The position numbers and the translations under genes are program-made. Source: Hydrogenophilaceae bacterium (GTDB lineage Bacteria > Pseudomonadota > Alphaproteobacteria > Caulobacterales > Aquidulcibacteraceae). Taken from it: 64,000 nt of DNA. Location of the stretch: NCBI GenBank assembly GCA_013389015.1, contig JACAEE010000156.1:58302-122301 (forward strand), given 5' to 3'. How positions within the stretch are numbered: position 1 is the first letter of the stretch; the number at the start of each line of letters is the position of its first letter. The notes under the pieces were generated by a model. That model was not told where the DNA came from. It made no database searches and worked only from the letters and a program-made list of their open reading frames with translations. Shown here in pieces: positions 46,178 through 55,310 of the stretch.

Positions 46178-47230
46178 ATGTCCGGTTTTGTTCAGACACG
46201 AAGCAGTCGCGGGCTCTTGGCGCTCACGGGTCTACGCCAAGTGGGACCGGCGACGGCCGAGCGGCTTGCCAACCGTTTTGCGACTTTGGAAGAGGTCGCC
46301 GAGGCGCCGGTTTCCCAGCTGCAGGGCGTCGCGACAGCGGCGGCGATCGAAAGCATACGTCAGCGGGGCAGCATAACCGAATCTTCGCGCCGTGCTGAGG
46401 CTGTGTTGGAGGCGTCTGAGCGCCACGGCGTACGGGTATTGTCAGTCTTCGACGAGGACTACCCGAAGGCGCTGCAGAGGCTAACCGACCGCCCGCCCGT
46501 GCTCTACGTGAAGGGACGGCTGCGCGACGTCGAAAGATGCGTGGCCTGTATCGGTACGAGAGAGCCTTCCGAGTTTGGAGAGAAGGTCACTGATCGCATC
46601 GTGGGCCAACTGGTCGAAGCGCGATGGATCATCGTGAGCGGGCTTGCGACTGGGGTCGACACAATTGCCCATCGCGGCGCGGTCAGCCGGCGCGGTCGCA
46701 CAATTGCAATTCTGGCCGGTGGCTTGGAGAAAGTTTATCCTGCGCACAACGCGAAGCTTGCTGAAGAAATCCTAGCGGATGGCGGGGCGCTCATCAGCGA
46801 ACATCCGATTGGCGTGCCATCGGCGCCGCGCAACCTGGTGCAACGTGATCGATTGCAGAGCGGGATGTCGGTCGCCACGATCGTGATGCAGACCGATATC
46901 AAGGGCGGATCGATGCATACGGTTCGATATACGTTGTCACAGGACCGGTTGTTGTTTGCACCGGTCCCACAGGGTCGTCACGCTGAGCACCCAAAGAGCC
47001 AGGGCATCCTCGCATTGGCGCGTCTCACAGGTCCCGAATTGGCGAAAGCGCTTGGTGCTGAAGGCCCATATGAACGTTTGCTGGTCACCAAATATGCGCG
47101 CAGGCCAGTTGCGATCCCGCTCGCAAGTCGAGACGATTATTCCTCTATGCTAGCGACGTTGGAACGGCGCTTAGCCGAAGGCTGGCAGTCCGAGAGCACT
47201 GGCGGATCTGAACAGACCTCGATGTTGTAA
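46178..47230 (+). CDS. DprA/Smf-family DNA-processing-like protein
   Basis: VACIGTREPSEFGEKVTDRIVGQLVEARWIIVSGLATGVDTIAHRGAVSRRGRTIAILAGGLEKVYPAHN. Confidence 0.9.
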   Translation: MSGFVQTRSSRGLLALTGLRQVGPATAERLANRFATLEEVAEAPVSQLQGVATAAAIESIRQRGSITESSRRAEAVLEASERHGVRVLSVFDEDYPKALQRLTDRPPVLYVKGRLRDVERCVACIGTREPSEFGEKVTDRIVGQLVEARWIIVSGLATGVDTIAHRGAVSRRGRTIAILAGGLEKVYPAHNAKLAEEILADGGALISEHPIGVPSAPRNLVQRDRLQSGMSVATIVMQTDIKGGSMHTVRYTLSQDRLLFAPVPQGRHAEHPKSQGILALARLTGPELAKALGAEGPYERLLVTKYARRPVAIPLASRDDYSSMLATLERRLAEGWQSESTGGSEQTSML

Positions 47231-48462
47231 TGCCGAAGGCGTTCTTGTTCGACCTGGACATGACGCTTGTGGACAGCTCAGCGCTGGCAGATCTCCGGCG
47301 TCAGCGCATGTGGACGCAGGTCGCCGCGAGCATGCACCTCATACGTCCATTCAAGGTCGAAGCCGGCGCCGCCGCCCACGAACTGCCTGGCAAGCTGAAA
47401 GCACGCGATATCCCGATCGCTGTCGTGACATCTTCGCCGCGTCGCTACGCCGAGGCGGTCATAAAGGCGTTCGATATCGAGTGCGATGCGCTCGTCACGT
47501 ATGAAGACACGACGGAGCATAAGCCCGATCCCGCGCCAATTGTCGAAGGTTTGAAACAGATCGGCGTGAAGGCGTCGCGCGACGTCTTCTACGTTGGCGA
47601 CGACGGCATCGATGTTGAGGCCGCATATCACGCCGGCGTATCGAGCATTGGCGTCGGTTGGGGCATCGAATCCCTGTTCGGGATGTCCTCGACCGCTCCA
47701 GACATCCTTGTCGACGAGCCCAAGCAATTGTTGCGGGCCATTGAACTCGACCAATTGTCTTACATCGGTGAGCGCTCGGCTGCGGGTGAGAAATATTCGT
47801 CGCACTGGGGCTCGGTCTTGCACTGCGACGATCATCAAAACGAGGTCTATGCGCTTGGCCGCTACATGACCGCTGGAGATCCGCGTCATGCCGGCCATCA
47901 ATTGTCGCGCGCAATTCTGTCGCTGAAGAGTGGGGACAAGCACGCGGACATGTTTGGTAAGGCCCTCGGCAAGGCGATTGGGCTAATCGAAACAGAGGCA
48001 GCCTTCATTGTGCCGGTTCCGCCAAAACCGTCGCAGACGCGCAACCGGTTTGAGGCGGTGCTCGCCGCTGCGGAGGCGCATCTTCCAGATGACATGGAAA
48101 TCGATCTGGAGGGCCTGAAGTGTGTGAAGGAGGTTGAGGGATACAAGGCGATGGGCCCGGGTGAGCGTGCGGCCGCTATTCGCGGAGCCTTCGAGACCAA
48201 GTGGGATTGGGACGGAGCAGATGTCATCCTCATCGATGATGTGTATACGACCGGGGAAACGATCGCCGAGTGCGCGCGCATTCTGAAGAAGCAGGGGGCC
48301 GGGACAGTACAGACGGTGGTGTTGGGCAAAGATCAACGCGCCTTTGTTCGCAAACGCTGCGAGTGCGGTCGGACTATGAAGATCCGCAAGAACCGCCAAG
48401 GCGTGCAGTTTTGGGGGTGTTCAGGCTATCCCACATACTGCCAGCGCACTGAGGATTTGTAG
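47230..48462 (+). CDS. HAD hydrolase fused to phosphoribosyltransferase with C-terminal topoisomerase-type Zn ribbon
   Basis: MPKAFLFDLDMTLVDSS (HAD), DVILIDDVYTTGETIAEC (PRTase), CECGRTMKIRKNRQGVQFWGCSGYPTYC; start overlaps DprA stop by 1 nt. Confidence 0.88.
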   Translation: MPKAFLFDLDMTLVDSSALADLRRQRMWTQVAASMHLIRPFKVEAGAAAHELPGKLKARDIPIAVVTSSPRRYAEAVIKAFDIECDALVTYEDTTEHKPDPAPIVEGLKQIGVKASRDVFYVGDDGIDVEAAYHAGVSSIGVGWGIESLFGMSSTAPDILVDEPKQLLRAIELDQLSYIGERSAAGEKYSSHWGSVLHCDDHQNEVYALGRYMTAGDPRHAGHQLSRAILSLKSGDKHADMFGKALGKAIGLIETEAAFIVPVPPKPSQTRNRFEAVLAAAEAHLPDDMEIDLEGLKCVKEVEGYKAMGPGERAAAIRGAFETKWDWDGADVILIDDVYTTGETIAECARILKKQGAGTVQTVVLGKDQRAFVRKRCECGRTMKIRKNRQGVQFWGCSGYPTYCQRTEDL

Positions 48463-48753
48463 TTCAAATGTCGTGTGCGAGGCGAATATGGAAAACCTCG
48501 AGAGCAGTTGGCGGCGATCATCATAAACGCGCGACGCGCGACCCTGTGTTTTGACGTTGTGACGACGAAAACCGCTCGCTCTGCGAGTGACTGCGAAAAG
48601 CGGCGACGGATCGATAGGTGAGTGAGGATGGTTCGTCGCTAAAGGTCTGCTTCGCAGTGGCCCCGCTCCAATGACCGTTAATGGGATTATCCGGAAAGAA
48701 TATGGCGGCACGGGCCTCTGCGCCGCCGCCGCGCGCGTGCACGAACACCATTT

Positions 48754-48827
48754 CGCCCGCGCGTCCGTCCCTGTCGAGGGACGCTCACGCTCTAAAGCCC
48801 TCGACAGGCCCGGCCTGAACGCGGGCG
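48754..48827. repeat. long two-stem inverted repeat in the parB-like gene leader
   Basis: Outer CGCCCGCG(48754-48761)/CGCGGGCG(48820-48827); inner CCTGTCGAGGG(48770-48780)/CCCTCGACAGG(48798-48808). Confidence 0.7.
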
Positions 48828-48896
48828 GTGGGGAAGGGGTCGCGCACGCGGCCCCGGCGAGCAATCACGCTGCCGGGAAAGCCAATGAGGCTTTCC

Positions 48897-50867
48897 ATGA
48901 CCCAAGCAATCGCAACACATGACGAGCATGCCGTCCAAACCGGCGTCGTCCTTATCCCGCTCAACAAATTAAAGAAGTCGCCCGCCAACGCGCGCAAGAC
49001 GCCGCATCCAAAGGCCGACATTGAAGCGCTTGCCGCCTCCATTCACGCCAAGGGCATTTTGCAGAACCTCGTTGTTGCCCCCGAGCTCGCTGAATCTGGC
49101 GTGGCGACCGGGTTCTATTTCGTCACCATTGGCGAGGGCCGCCGACAAGCGCAGCTCTTGCGCGTCAAGCGCAAGCAGATCGCCGAGACCGAGCCGGTGC
49201 GCTGCGTCATCGACACCGGCAATGACGCCGCCGAGATCAGTCTCGATGAGAACGTCACTCGTTCGGCCATGTCGGTGATGGACGAGGTTGAAGCGTTCGC
49301 GGGTCTGGTCGATGGCGGCATGAGCGCCGACGACGTGGCGCGGCGCTTTGGCTGCACGGTGCGCCTCGTCGAACAGCGCCTGGCGCTGGCGCGACTTTCG
49401 CCCAAGATCCGCGCGGCCTATCGCAAAGGCGACATTAATCTCGATGTGGCGCGGGCGTTTTCGATCAATGACGACCACGCTGCACAGGAACGAGTGTTTC
49501 GACAGCTCGCAAAGCCCATCACCCATGCCGCGAGTGTTCGCAGTGCGCTAACGGTGGGACGCATTCCCGCGCACGACCGCCTCGCACGTTTCGTCGGCGC
49601 CGAGGTCTATGAAGCTGCCGGCAGGCGCCTGGTCCGCGATCTCTTCGAGCCGGACATCGTCTTCTTCGATGATGGCGAGTTGCTGCAGCGGCTTGCGGTC
49701 GAACGCCTCGATACGATGCGTGAGGCGCTTGCCGCGGAGGGCTGGGGCTGGGTGGAGACCTTGACGGGCCATGGCCAGGTCGATGGTTGCGCCGGTGAAC
49801 GGCTGCATCCGACGCAACGCAAGCTGAAGCCGGCGGAGAAGAAGGAGATCGCGGCGCTGGAAGCGCGGCTCGACGAACTGGACGAGAAGCTTGAGGATGC
49901 CGAGGAAGACAATCCGCTCTGGGCCGAGCGCGACGAAGTGGATGCCAAGCTCGATGGCTTGCGTGAAGCGGCGCGGGTCTTCGATCCGAAGCTGATGAAG
50001 CACGCTGGCGCTGCGGTGGCGGTCGATCGCGACGGGCGGGCGGTCATCACCAAGGGCCTCATCAAGCGCGCAGATGCGAAGGCAATAGCCAAGCTGCGGA
50101 AACCCGCGCAGTCGCCGGCAGACGAGTCTGGCGCCTCTGCTGGCGCCGAGGTGGAAGAGGAGGCAGGGCCGCGCCTGACGAAGGCGCTGACGGAGCGATT
50201 GAGCGAAGCCCGGACTCGTGGCCTTCGCGCCGCTCTTGCCGGCAATCCTCAGGTCGCCCTGGGCCTTATGGTCTACACGCTTATGCGCCAAAGTGCGGAT
50301 CGTTCCGCTGTGCCGGGCGTCGGGATCGAGGCGCGCCCCGTTGGATTCGACGATGACGACGTAATGGAGAAGGCGCGCATCTCCTGTGCTGACAAGGCCG
50401 AGGAGCAGGAGTTCGCGTTCTTCGCCGCCTGCATTGAACAGCCTGCCGACAATTTGCTCGACATGCTCGCGGTGTTTGTCGCCGAGACCATTGATCTAAC
50501 CCATGGCGGCGTCACGCCCGAGGATAAACGCCGTCAGCTCATGGGCGATGCGCTCGCTGCCGCCCTCGACCTCGACATGACGCGTCATTGGGAAGCCGAT
50601 GAGGATTTTTGGGTTGCGGCGCCGAAAGCGCTCGCGGTCGCGGCGCTCGAAAGCGCGCCAGGCATCGTCTCGCTCGGCGAGAAGGAACGTAGCGGCATGG
50701 CCGCGGCGTTCCAGAAGATGAAGAAGGCCGAACTCGCGCGCACGGCGGCGCAAACGCTGAAAGGCGCGGGCTGGCTGCCGGATCTTTTGATCACGCCGCC
50801 GCGTGAAGGGGCGTTCGCCGTCACGGCCGAAGGCAAGCGGGCCTTGGCGAAGGCGCACGCGGCCTAG
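48897..50867 (+). CDS. ParB/RepB/Spo0J-domain ICE/plasmid-type protein
   Basis: VVLIPLNKLKKSPANARKTPHPKADIEALAASIHAKGILQNLVVAPE, FYFVTIGEGRRQAQLLRV. Confidence 0.88.
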   Translation: MTQAIATHDEHAVQTGVVLIPLNKLKKSPANARKTPHPKADIEALAASIHAKGILQNLVVAPELAESGVATGFYFVTIGEGRRQAQLLRVKRKQIAETEPVRCVIDTGNDAAEISLDENVTRSAMSVMDEVEAFAGLVDGGMSADDVARRFGCTVRLVEQRLALARLSPKIRAAYRKGDINLDVARAFSINDDHAAQERVFRQLAKPITHAASVRSALTVGRIPAHDRLARFVGAEVYEAAGRRLVRDLFEPDIVFFDDGELLQRLAVERLDTMREALAAEGWGWVETLTGHGQVDGCAGERLHPTQRKLKPAEKKEIAALEARLDELDEKLEDAEEDNPLWAERDEVDAKLDGLREAARVFDPKLMKHAGAAVAVDRDGRAVITKGLIKRADAKAIAKLRKPAQSPADESGASAGAEVEEEAGPRLTKALTERLSEARTRGLRAALAGNPQVALGLMVYTLMRQSADRSAVPGVGIEARPVGFDDDDVMEKARISCADKAEEQEFAFFAACIEQPADNLLDMLAVFVAETIDLTHGGVTPEDKRRQLMGDALAAALDLDMTRHWEADEDFWVAAPKALAVAALESAPGIVSLGEKERSGMAAAFQKMKKAELARTAAQTLKGAGWLPDLLITPPREGAFAVTAEGKRALAKAHAA

Positions 50868-50888
50868 TTCGAATTTCTCACCAACTTC

Positions 50889-50919
50889 GCGCCGCTGGCC
50901 TCGCGCCGGCGGCGCTTTT
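50889..50919 (+). terminator. candidate rho-independent terminator or palindrome after the parB-like gene
   Basis: GCGCCGC ... GCGGCGC followed by TTTTCTTT. Confidence 0.45.
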
Positions 50920-50936
50920 CTTTCGAGGTCATCATC

Positions 50937-51860
50937 ATGACAAGCCCTCATGCGCGCGCTGGCGCGCGCCGCGACATTGCGGCTGAAATCACCGCAAAGA
51001 TACTTTCTGAGCTGGAGGCGGGCGTTCTGCCTTGGCGTAAACCTTGGGACGGCGCGCGCACCGGCGCGGTGCTGCCCCGCCGTGCTACCGGCGAGACTTA
51101 TCGGGGCGTCAACGTCATCTTATTGTGGAGCGCCGCGATCCAGCGCGGCTATCTCTCCCCTTATTGGCTAACCTTCAATCAAGCCGTGAAACTCGGCGCC
51201 CAGGTGCGCAAGGGCGAGCGGGGTGAAGTCGTCGTCTATTACGGTCAGGGCAAACGCACGCGCCTCGGCGAGGGCGGCGCGGAGGTCGAAGACGCATTCC
51301 GCTTCCTGAAATGGTACGTGGTCTTCTCGACCGATCAGATCGACAATCTTCCGGCTCGCTTTCATCCAGCGCCTCTCGCGCCTTCACGCGCGCCGCTCGC
51401 AGCGCACGAGTATTGGTTCGAGAAGCTGGAGATCGCGCGCATCGCCACGCGTGACATCGCCTGCTACATTCCGAGCAAGGATGTGATTGGCATGCCGCCG
51501 GTTGCGGCCTTCGACACGGCCGAGGACTACGCCGCAACGCTCAATCATGAGAGCGTGCATGCGACCATGGCGCCGCACCGTGTCGGGCGCGACATGGGCA
51601 GGAAATTCTCCGCCCATGCGATCGCCGCCGAAGAACTCGTCGCCGAAATCGGCGCCAGCATTCTCGGCGCTCACCTTCGTCTGCCGCCCCAGCACATCCA
51701 CGACCACGCTTCCTATATTGGTCACTGGATGAAGCTCTTGGCCGATGACAAACGCGCGTTTTTGACCGCCGCAGCGCAGGCGCAGGTGGCGGTCGACTGG
51801 CTGCTGGCGAAAAGTCCTTCACCTTTCGCGGAGGAGGAGACCGCCGATGTCGCGGCTTGA
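50937..51860 (+). CDS. ArdC-like antirestriction protein (ssDNA-binding N-terminus + zincin-like domain)
   Basis: DIAAEITAKILSELEAGVLPWRKPWDGARTGAVLPRRATGETYRGVNVILLW; LNHESVHATMAPHRVGR; ELVAEIGASIL. Confidence 0.9.
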   Translation: MTSPHARAGARRDIAAEITAKILSELEAGVLPWRKPWDGARTGAVLPRRATGETYRGVNVILLWSAAIQRGYLSPYWLTFNQAVKLGAQVRKGERGEVVVYYGQGKRTRLGEGGAEVEDAFRFLKWYVVFSTDQIDNLPARFHPAPLAPSRAPLAAHEYWFEKLEIARIATRDIACYIPSKDVIGMPPVAAFDTAEDYAATLNHESVHATMAPHRVGRDMGRKFSAHAIAAEELVAEIGASILGAHLRLPPQHIHDHASYIGHWMKLLADDKRAFLTAAAQAQVAVDWLLAKSPSPFAEEETADVAA

Positions 51861-52740
51861 GCGCATCGTCGCGGCGTGCGGCGGCATCCTGCTGGATGGC
51901 GCCACGCGTGCGCTCATCCCTGGGCCCAATCACAGCCACAAGGACCGCTCGGTCTCGCTGCGCCTGACGGAGGAGGGGCGCATCCTCATCCATTGTTTCA
52001 GCCCAAAGGATGACTGGCGCGACGTCCGCCGCGCGCTGGCTGATCTTGGTCTGTTGGATGGTGAGCCTCGTGTAGTCGAGGGAAGCGCGCGCCGATCGCC
52101 GCTGAGGGTCGTAGCCCAGCCGGTTGATGAGGAGCGCCTCGCACGCGCAGGGCGGCTCTGGGAAGAAAGTGGCCCGCTGAAGCACTCGGTGGCGGAAGCC
52201 TATATGCGCAGACGCGCCGTCCCTTCCGGACTATGGAAGAGCACCGCGCTTCGCTTTCACCCGCGTATGACCAGCCTCGATGATCGCGCCAAGCGGCCGG
52301 CTCTGGTCGCGGCAATCAGCGATGCGCACGGCGCGCTTCAGGGCGTACAGGTCACTTTGCTGAGTGCGCACGGGACGGCCAAGGCCGCCGTGGCGACGCC
52401 CAGACGCGTCATCGGCAATCTGATGGGCGGGACGGTGCGTCTAGCCGATGCGCAAGACGAACTGGTTGTCGGCGAGGGCATCGAGACCATGCTGACTGCA
52501 TCCGACGTCTTTGGCGTTCCAGCTTGGGCCGCACTCAGCGCTGACAATCTTGCGCGCCTCATCATCCCTCACGCGCTGCGGCGGCTCATCATCGCAGCCG
52601 ACAATGACGAAGCCGGATTGCGCGCTGCTCAATTCTTGGGGGCGCGAATGGTGAACTCAACAACCGTCGAGATCGAAACAGCGCCGCCCGGCTTCAACGA
52701 CTGGAACGATTGGGCGCGTGCACAAGCGCTTCGTTCGTAA
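51847..52740 (+). CDS. Toprim-domain primase-like protein of mobile elements
   Basis: LVVGEGIETMLTASDVFGVPAWAALSADNLARLIIPHALRRLIIAADNDEAGLRAAQFL. Confidence 0.88.
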   Translation: MSRLERIVAACGGILLDGATRALIPGPNHSHKDRSVSLRLTEEGRILIHCFSPKDDWRDVRRALADLGLLDGEPRVVEGSARRSPLRVVAQPVDEERLARAGRLWEESGPLKHSVAEAYMRRRAVPSGLWKSTALRFHPRMTSLDDRAKRPALVAAISDAHGALQGVQVTLLSAHGTAKAAVATPRRVIGNLMGGTVRLADAQDELVVGEGIETMLTASDVFGVPAWAALSADNLARLIIPHALRRLIIAADNDEAGLRAAQFLGARMVNSTTVEIETAPPGFNDWNDWARAQALRS

Positions 52741-53024
52741 GCGCCATCGTCAGGTGAAAAGCATCCTCGCGCACTTTCCGCCACCCGAGCGTCCGCAAGC
52801 CTCGCCCACGCCGTCGCCAGTGACGCCCGTCCGTCGCCGCCGGCAAGGCGAAAATCGTTTCCCCGCCCCGCTGACGCGGGCTTCGGCCGCGTGCGGGCGC
52901 ACGCGACGCGGGCCCCACCATTTTCACCTTGCCCGCGCCGCCTCATGGCCGGGCGCGATGTGCGCCGTCGCGGGCGAGGCCCGCGGCCCCGATCAACCGG
53001 GAAACGCTTATCGAGGATGCTTCC

Positions 53025-53363
53025 ATGACCAACCGCGTCACCATCACCGGCACGCTCGTCGACGATCCCAAGATCCGCTCGTTCGAGCAAAAGGGCGGCA
53101 CAATCGAAATCGTCTCGCTCTGGCTTGAAGTCAAAGATGAGCACCGCACCGATCGCTTCACCGTCGAGATCAATGACGGCAAGGCCGCCAGCGCCGCCAA
53201 GGCGCTGACAAAGGGCGTGACCGCCGAAGTGAGCGGCAAGCTTCGCCACGACCGCTGGAAGGACAAGGGCACCGGCCGCTGGACCGGCAAGGTGTTCGTC
53301 GCCGTCGATCCCGGCGAAGGCGCGATCAAATCACTCGGCAAGGCGAACGCCGCCGCCGCCTGA
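53025..53363 (+). CDS. ssb: single-stranded DNA-binding protein (SSB-like)
   Basis: MTNRVTITGTLVDDPKIRSFEQKGGTIEIVSLWLEV, OB-fold-like length and pattern. Confidence 0.75.
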   Translation: MTNRVTITGTLVDDPKIRSFEQKGGTIEIVSLWLEVKDEHRTDRFTVEINDGKAASAAKALTKGVTAEVSGKLRHDRWKDKGTGRWTGKVFVAVDPGEGAIKSLGKANAAAA

Positions 53364-53369
53364 TCGCGA

Positions 53370-53400
53370 GACGCCGCTTCCGAGGGTTGGAAGCGGCGTC
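53370..53400. repeat. perfect 12-bp hairpin downstream of ssb
   Basis: GACGCCGCTTCC-gagggtt-GGAAGCGGCGTC. Confidence 0.8.
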
Positions 53401-53442
53401 GCTGAGCTCTGTTCATCTCCGTTCAATCGAGGAGACACCGCC

Positions 53443-53805
53443 ATGTCTTCACCAACGCTGCGCGCCAGCGATCTGGCGCAGTTCACCGGCAGCGCATGCT
53501 GGTATCGCCATCCGCTCTATCCTTCCATCACCTACACGGACGGCGCTCAATACGTGGCCGAAGCCGGCGGCGCCTATTGGCTGCTCGATGCGATCGTCTC
53601 ACACCAGCACGAGCCCCGCGTGCGCAGTCGGGAGTTCCAGGTTTGGACGCTTCGTGTAGCGCAAGATCGCAGCGCTGTGCTGACCTGCGAGGACGGCGAT
53701 CATGGTGTGCTCGCCAGCCAAGCCATCGCGTTCACGGATTTTCCGCTGCCTGAAATCACGCTCTGGCTTCAGAACGATGTGATCTTCCTGCCGAGCGAAT
53801 ATTGA
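53443..53805 (+). CDS. DUF6876-like protein
   Basis: DLAQFTGSACWYRHPLYPSITYTDGAQYVAEAGGAYWLLDAIVSHQ ... FTDFPLPEITLWLQNDVIFLPSEY. Confidence 0.75.
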   Translation: MSSPTLRASDLAQFTGSACWYRHPLYPSITYTDGAQYVAEAGGAYWLLDAIVSHQHEPRVRSREFQVWTLRVAQDRSAVLTCEDGDHGVLASQAIAFTDFPLPEITLWLQNDVIFLPSEY

Positions 53806-53825
53806 GCCTGTTCTGCGGGCGAGAC

Positions 53826-53855
53826 CGCATCCGCCGGCGCTCGCCGGCGGATGCG
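53826..53855. terminator. 13-bp perfect hairpin between convergent genes (bidirectional terminator candidate)
   Basis: CGCATCCGCCGGC-gctc-GCCGGCGGATGCG between + DUF6876 gene and - copC-like gene. Confidence 0.6.
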
Positions 53856-53862
53856 CGCGGGG

Positions 53863-54216
53863 CTATTGCACCGTAAAGTGAAGCGTGCCTTCCATGGCGT
53901 GGCCGTCGCCAGTTGCGTTCCAGTGCACCTCATAAGCGCCCGATGCCAGCGCGGGGAGGGCAATGACATAAGCGGCCTGCGGCGAAGTTGGCGCGGTGTG
54001 GCTCACCGGAATGGGGGTGTGGCCCGGGCCATGCACCTGCACCTGGGTCAAGATCACGGCATGCTCGAAGGTGAGCGAGATGTTTGAGGGCGCGGCCGCA
54101 AGCACCGCGTCGTCGGCGGGCGCTGAGACCACTTCAGCGTTGTCGCCGTGCGTTTCTTGGGCAAGCGCCGTGGCCGGGGCCAATGCAAGCGCGAGCGCAA
54201 TCATCAAACGCTTCAT
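53863..54216 (-). CDS. CopC-domain copper resistance protein
   Basis: VVSAPADDAVLAAAPSNISLTFEHAVILTQVQV...AYEVHWNATGDGHAMEGTLHFTV. Confidence 0.85.
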   Translation of the reverse strand: MKRLMIALALALAPATALAQETHGDNAEVVSAPADDAVLAAAPSNISLTFEHAVILTQVQVHGPGHTPIPVSHTAPTSPQAAYVIALPALASGAYEVHWNATGDGHAMEGTLHFTVQ

Positions 54217-54238
54217 GTCGTCTTCTCCTTGGTTGACT

Positions 54239-54721
54239 TTAACTTGCTGCGTAACGGGCAAAGACCCGCGTCGTCCCCCCATCTCCAAACGCGATGACTT
54301 CGAATGCATCGCGCCGGCCGTCGCTGCGCTCCATGCCGGGCGAGCCCGCCGGCATTCCTGGAACCGCCAGCCCGCTCACGCCTGCGGGGCGCTGTTCAAT
54401 CAAGCGAATGATGTCGCGGGCCGGCACATGACCTTCAATCGCAAAGCCCGCCACCGACATCGTGTGACACGACGCCAATGCCTGCGGCACGCCAAGCCTT
54501 TGCTTAACCCCCGCCATGTCGTTCGTTTCCGTCACCTGGACCGCAAAGGCGCCGCTGGCGCGCAAGTGCTCGACCCAAGCAAGGCAGCAGCCGCAATGAG
54601 GATCGCGATAGACTTCCGCCGCATAAGCTTGCTGTGCGGCCGCTGGTCCCGACGCCAGCGTCGCTGCTGTTGCGAACAAGATCACGCGTCGAGACAGCGT
54701 GGGAGGCCGTGTAGAATCCAT
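54239..54721 (-). CDS. DUF411 metal-associated protein
   Basis: AEVYRDPHCGCCLAWVEHLRASGAFAVQVTETNDMAGVKQRLGVPQALASCHTMSVAGFAIEGHVPARDI. Confidence 0.9.
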   Translation of the reverse strand: MDSTRPPTLSRRVILFATAATLASGPAAAQQAYAAEVYRDPHCGCCLAWVEHLRASGAFAVQVTETNDMAGVKQRLGVPQALASCHTMSVAGFAIEGHVPARDIIRLIEQRPAGVSGLAVPGMPAGSPGMERSDGRRDAFEVIAFGDGGTTRVFARYAAS

Positions 54722-54725
54722 TCTC

Positions 54726-55310
54726 TTATTGCCCTCCGTGATCGCTGGCGTCGCGCAGAATGGCGACGCCGCCCTTGAGTGAAATGGCGGCGACCGCGGC
54801 GCCGACGACCAGATCGGGCCATTGTTGGCCAGTCCACGCCACCGCCGCGCCGGCAAGCAAGATGCCGCCATTGCCGATAAAATCATTGAAGCTGAAAGTG
54901 CGCGCCGCCTTTATGTTGGGGTCGGATGTTTTCAGCGACTGCATGAGCCGCAGGCAGACGAGATTTATGATCGCTGCAACGATCGCCAGCGTCATCATCG
55001 TGGCGCCGATCGGCTCAGAACCGAATATGTAGCGCCGGGCCGTATCGCCCAACACGCCGATGGCGAAGACGATGAGCAGCGCTCCTGAAACGGTCGCGGC
55101 GGCGCGCTTCCAGCGCGCGCCCGCGCCGACGGCGAACAGGCTTAGGGCATAGACGACACTGTCGGAGGCATTGTCGAGTGCGTTAGCGAGGAGGCTGCTT
55201 GAGTCCGCGGTCCAACCGCCAACGGCTAGACCTGCGGCAAGCAGCACGTTCAAGCCGAAGGTCAGCCCGAGTATGCGCCGCTGACGCGCCGGTGAAGGCT
55301 CGCCCGTCAT
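54726..55310 (-). CDS. cation diffusion facilitator (CDF)-family transporter
   Basis: ILGLTFGLNVLLAAGLAVGGWTADSSSLLANALDNASDSVVYALSLF. Confidence 0.85.
   Translation of the reverse strand: MTGEPSPARQRRILGLTFGLNVLLAAGLAVGGWTADSSSLLANALDNASDSVVYALSLFAVGAGARWKRAAATVSGALLIVFAIGVLGDTARRYIFGSEPIGATMMTLAIVAAIINLVCLRLMQSLKTSDPNIKAARTFSFNDFIGNGGILLAGAAVAWTGQQWPDLVVGAAVAAISLKGGVAILRDASDHGGQ

Noticed and set aside
48500-48900. Short protein-coding ORFs in the parB-like leader (e.g. 48671-48922, 48521-48751)
   Set aside because: Overlap a strongly structured inverted-repeat region, low-complexity translations, no RBS support
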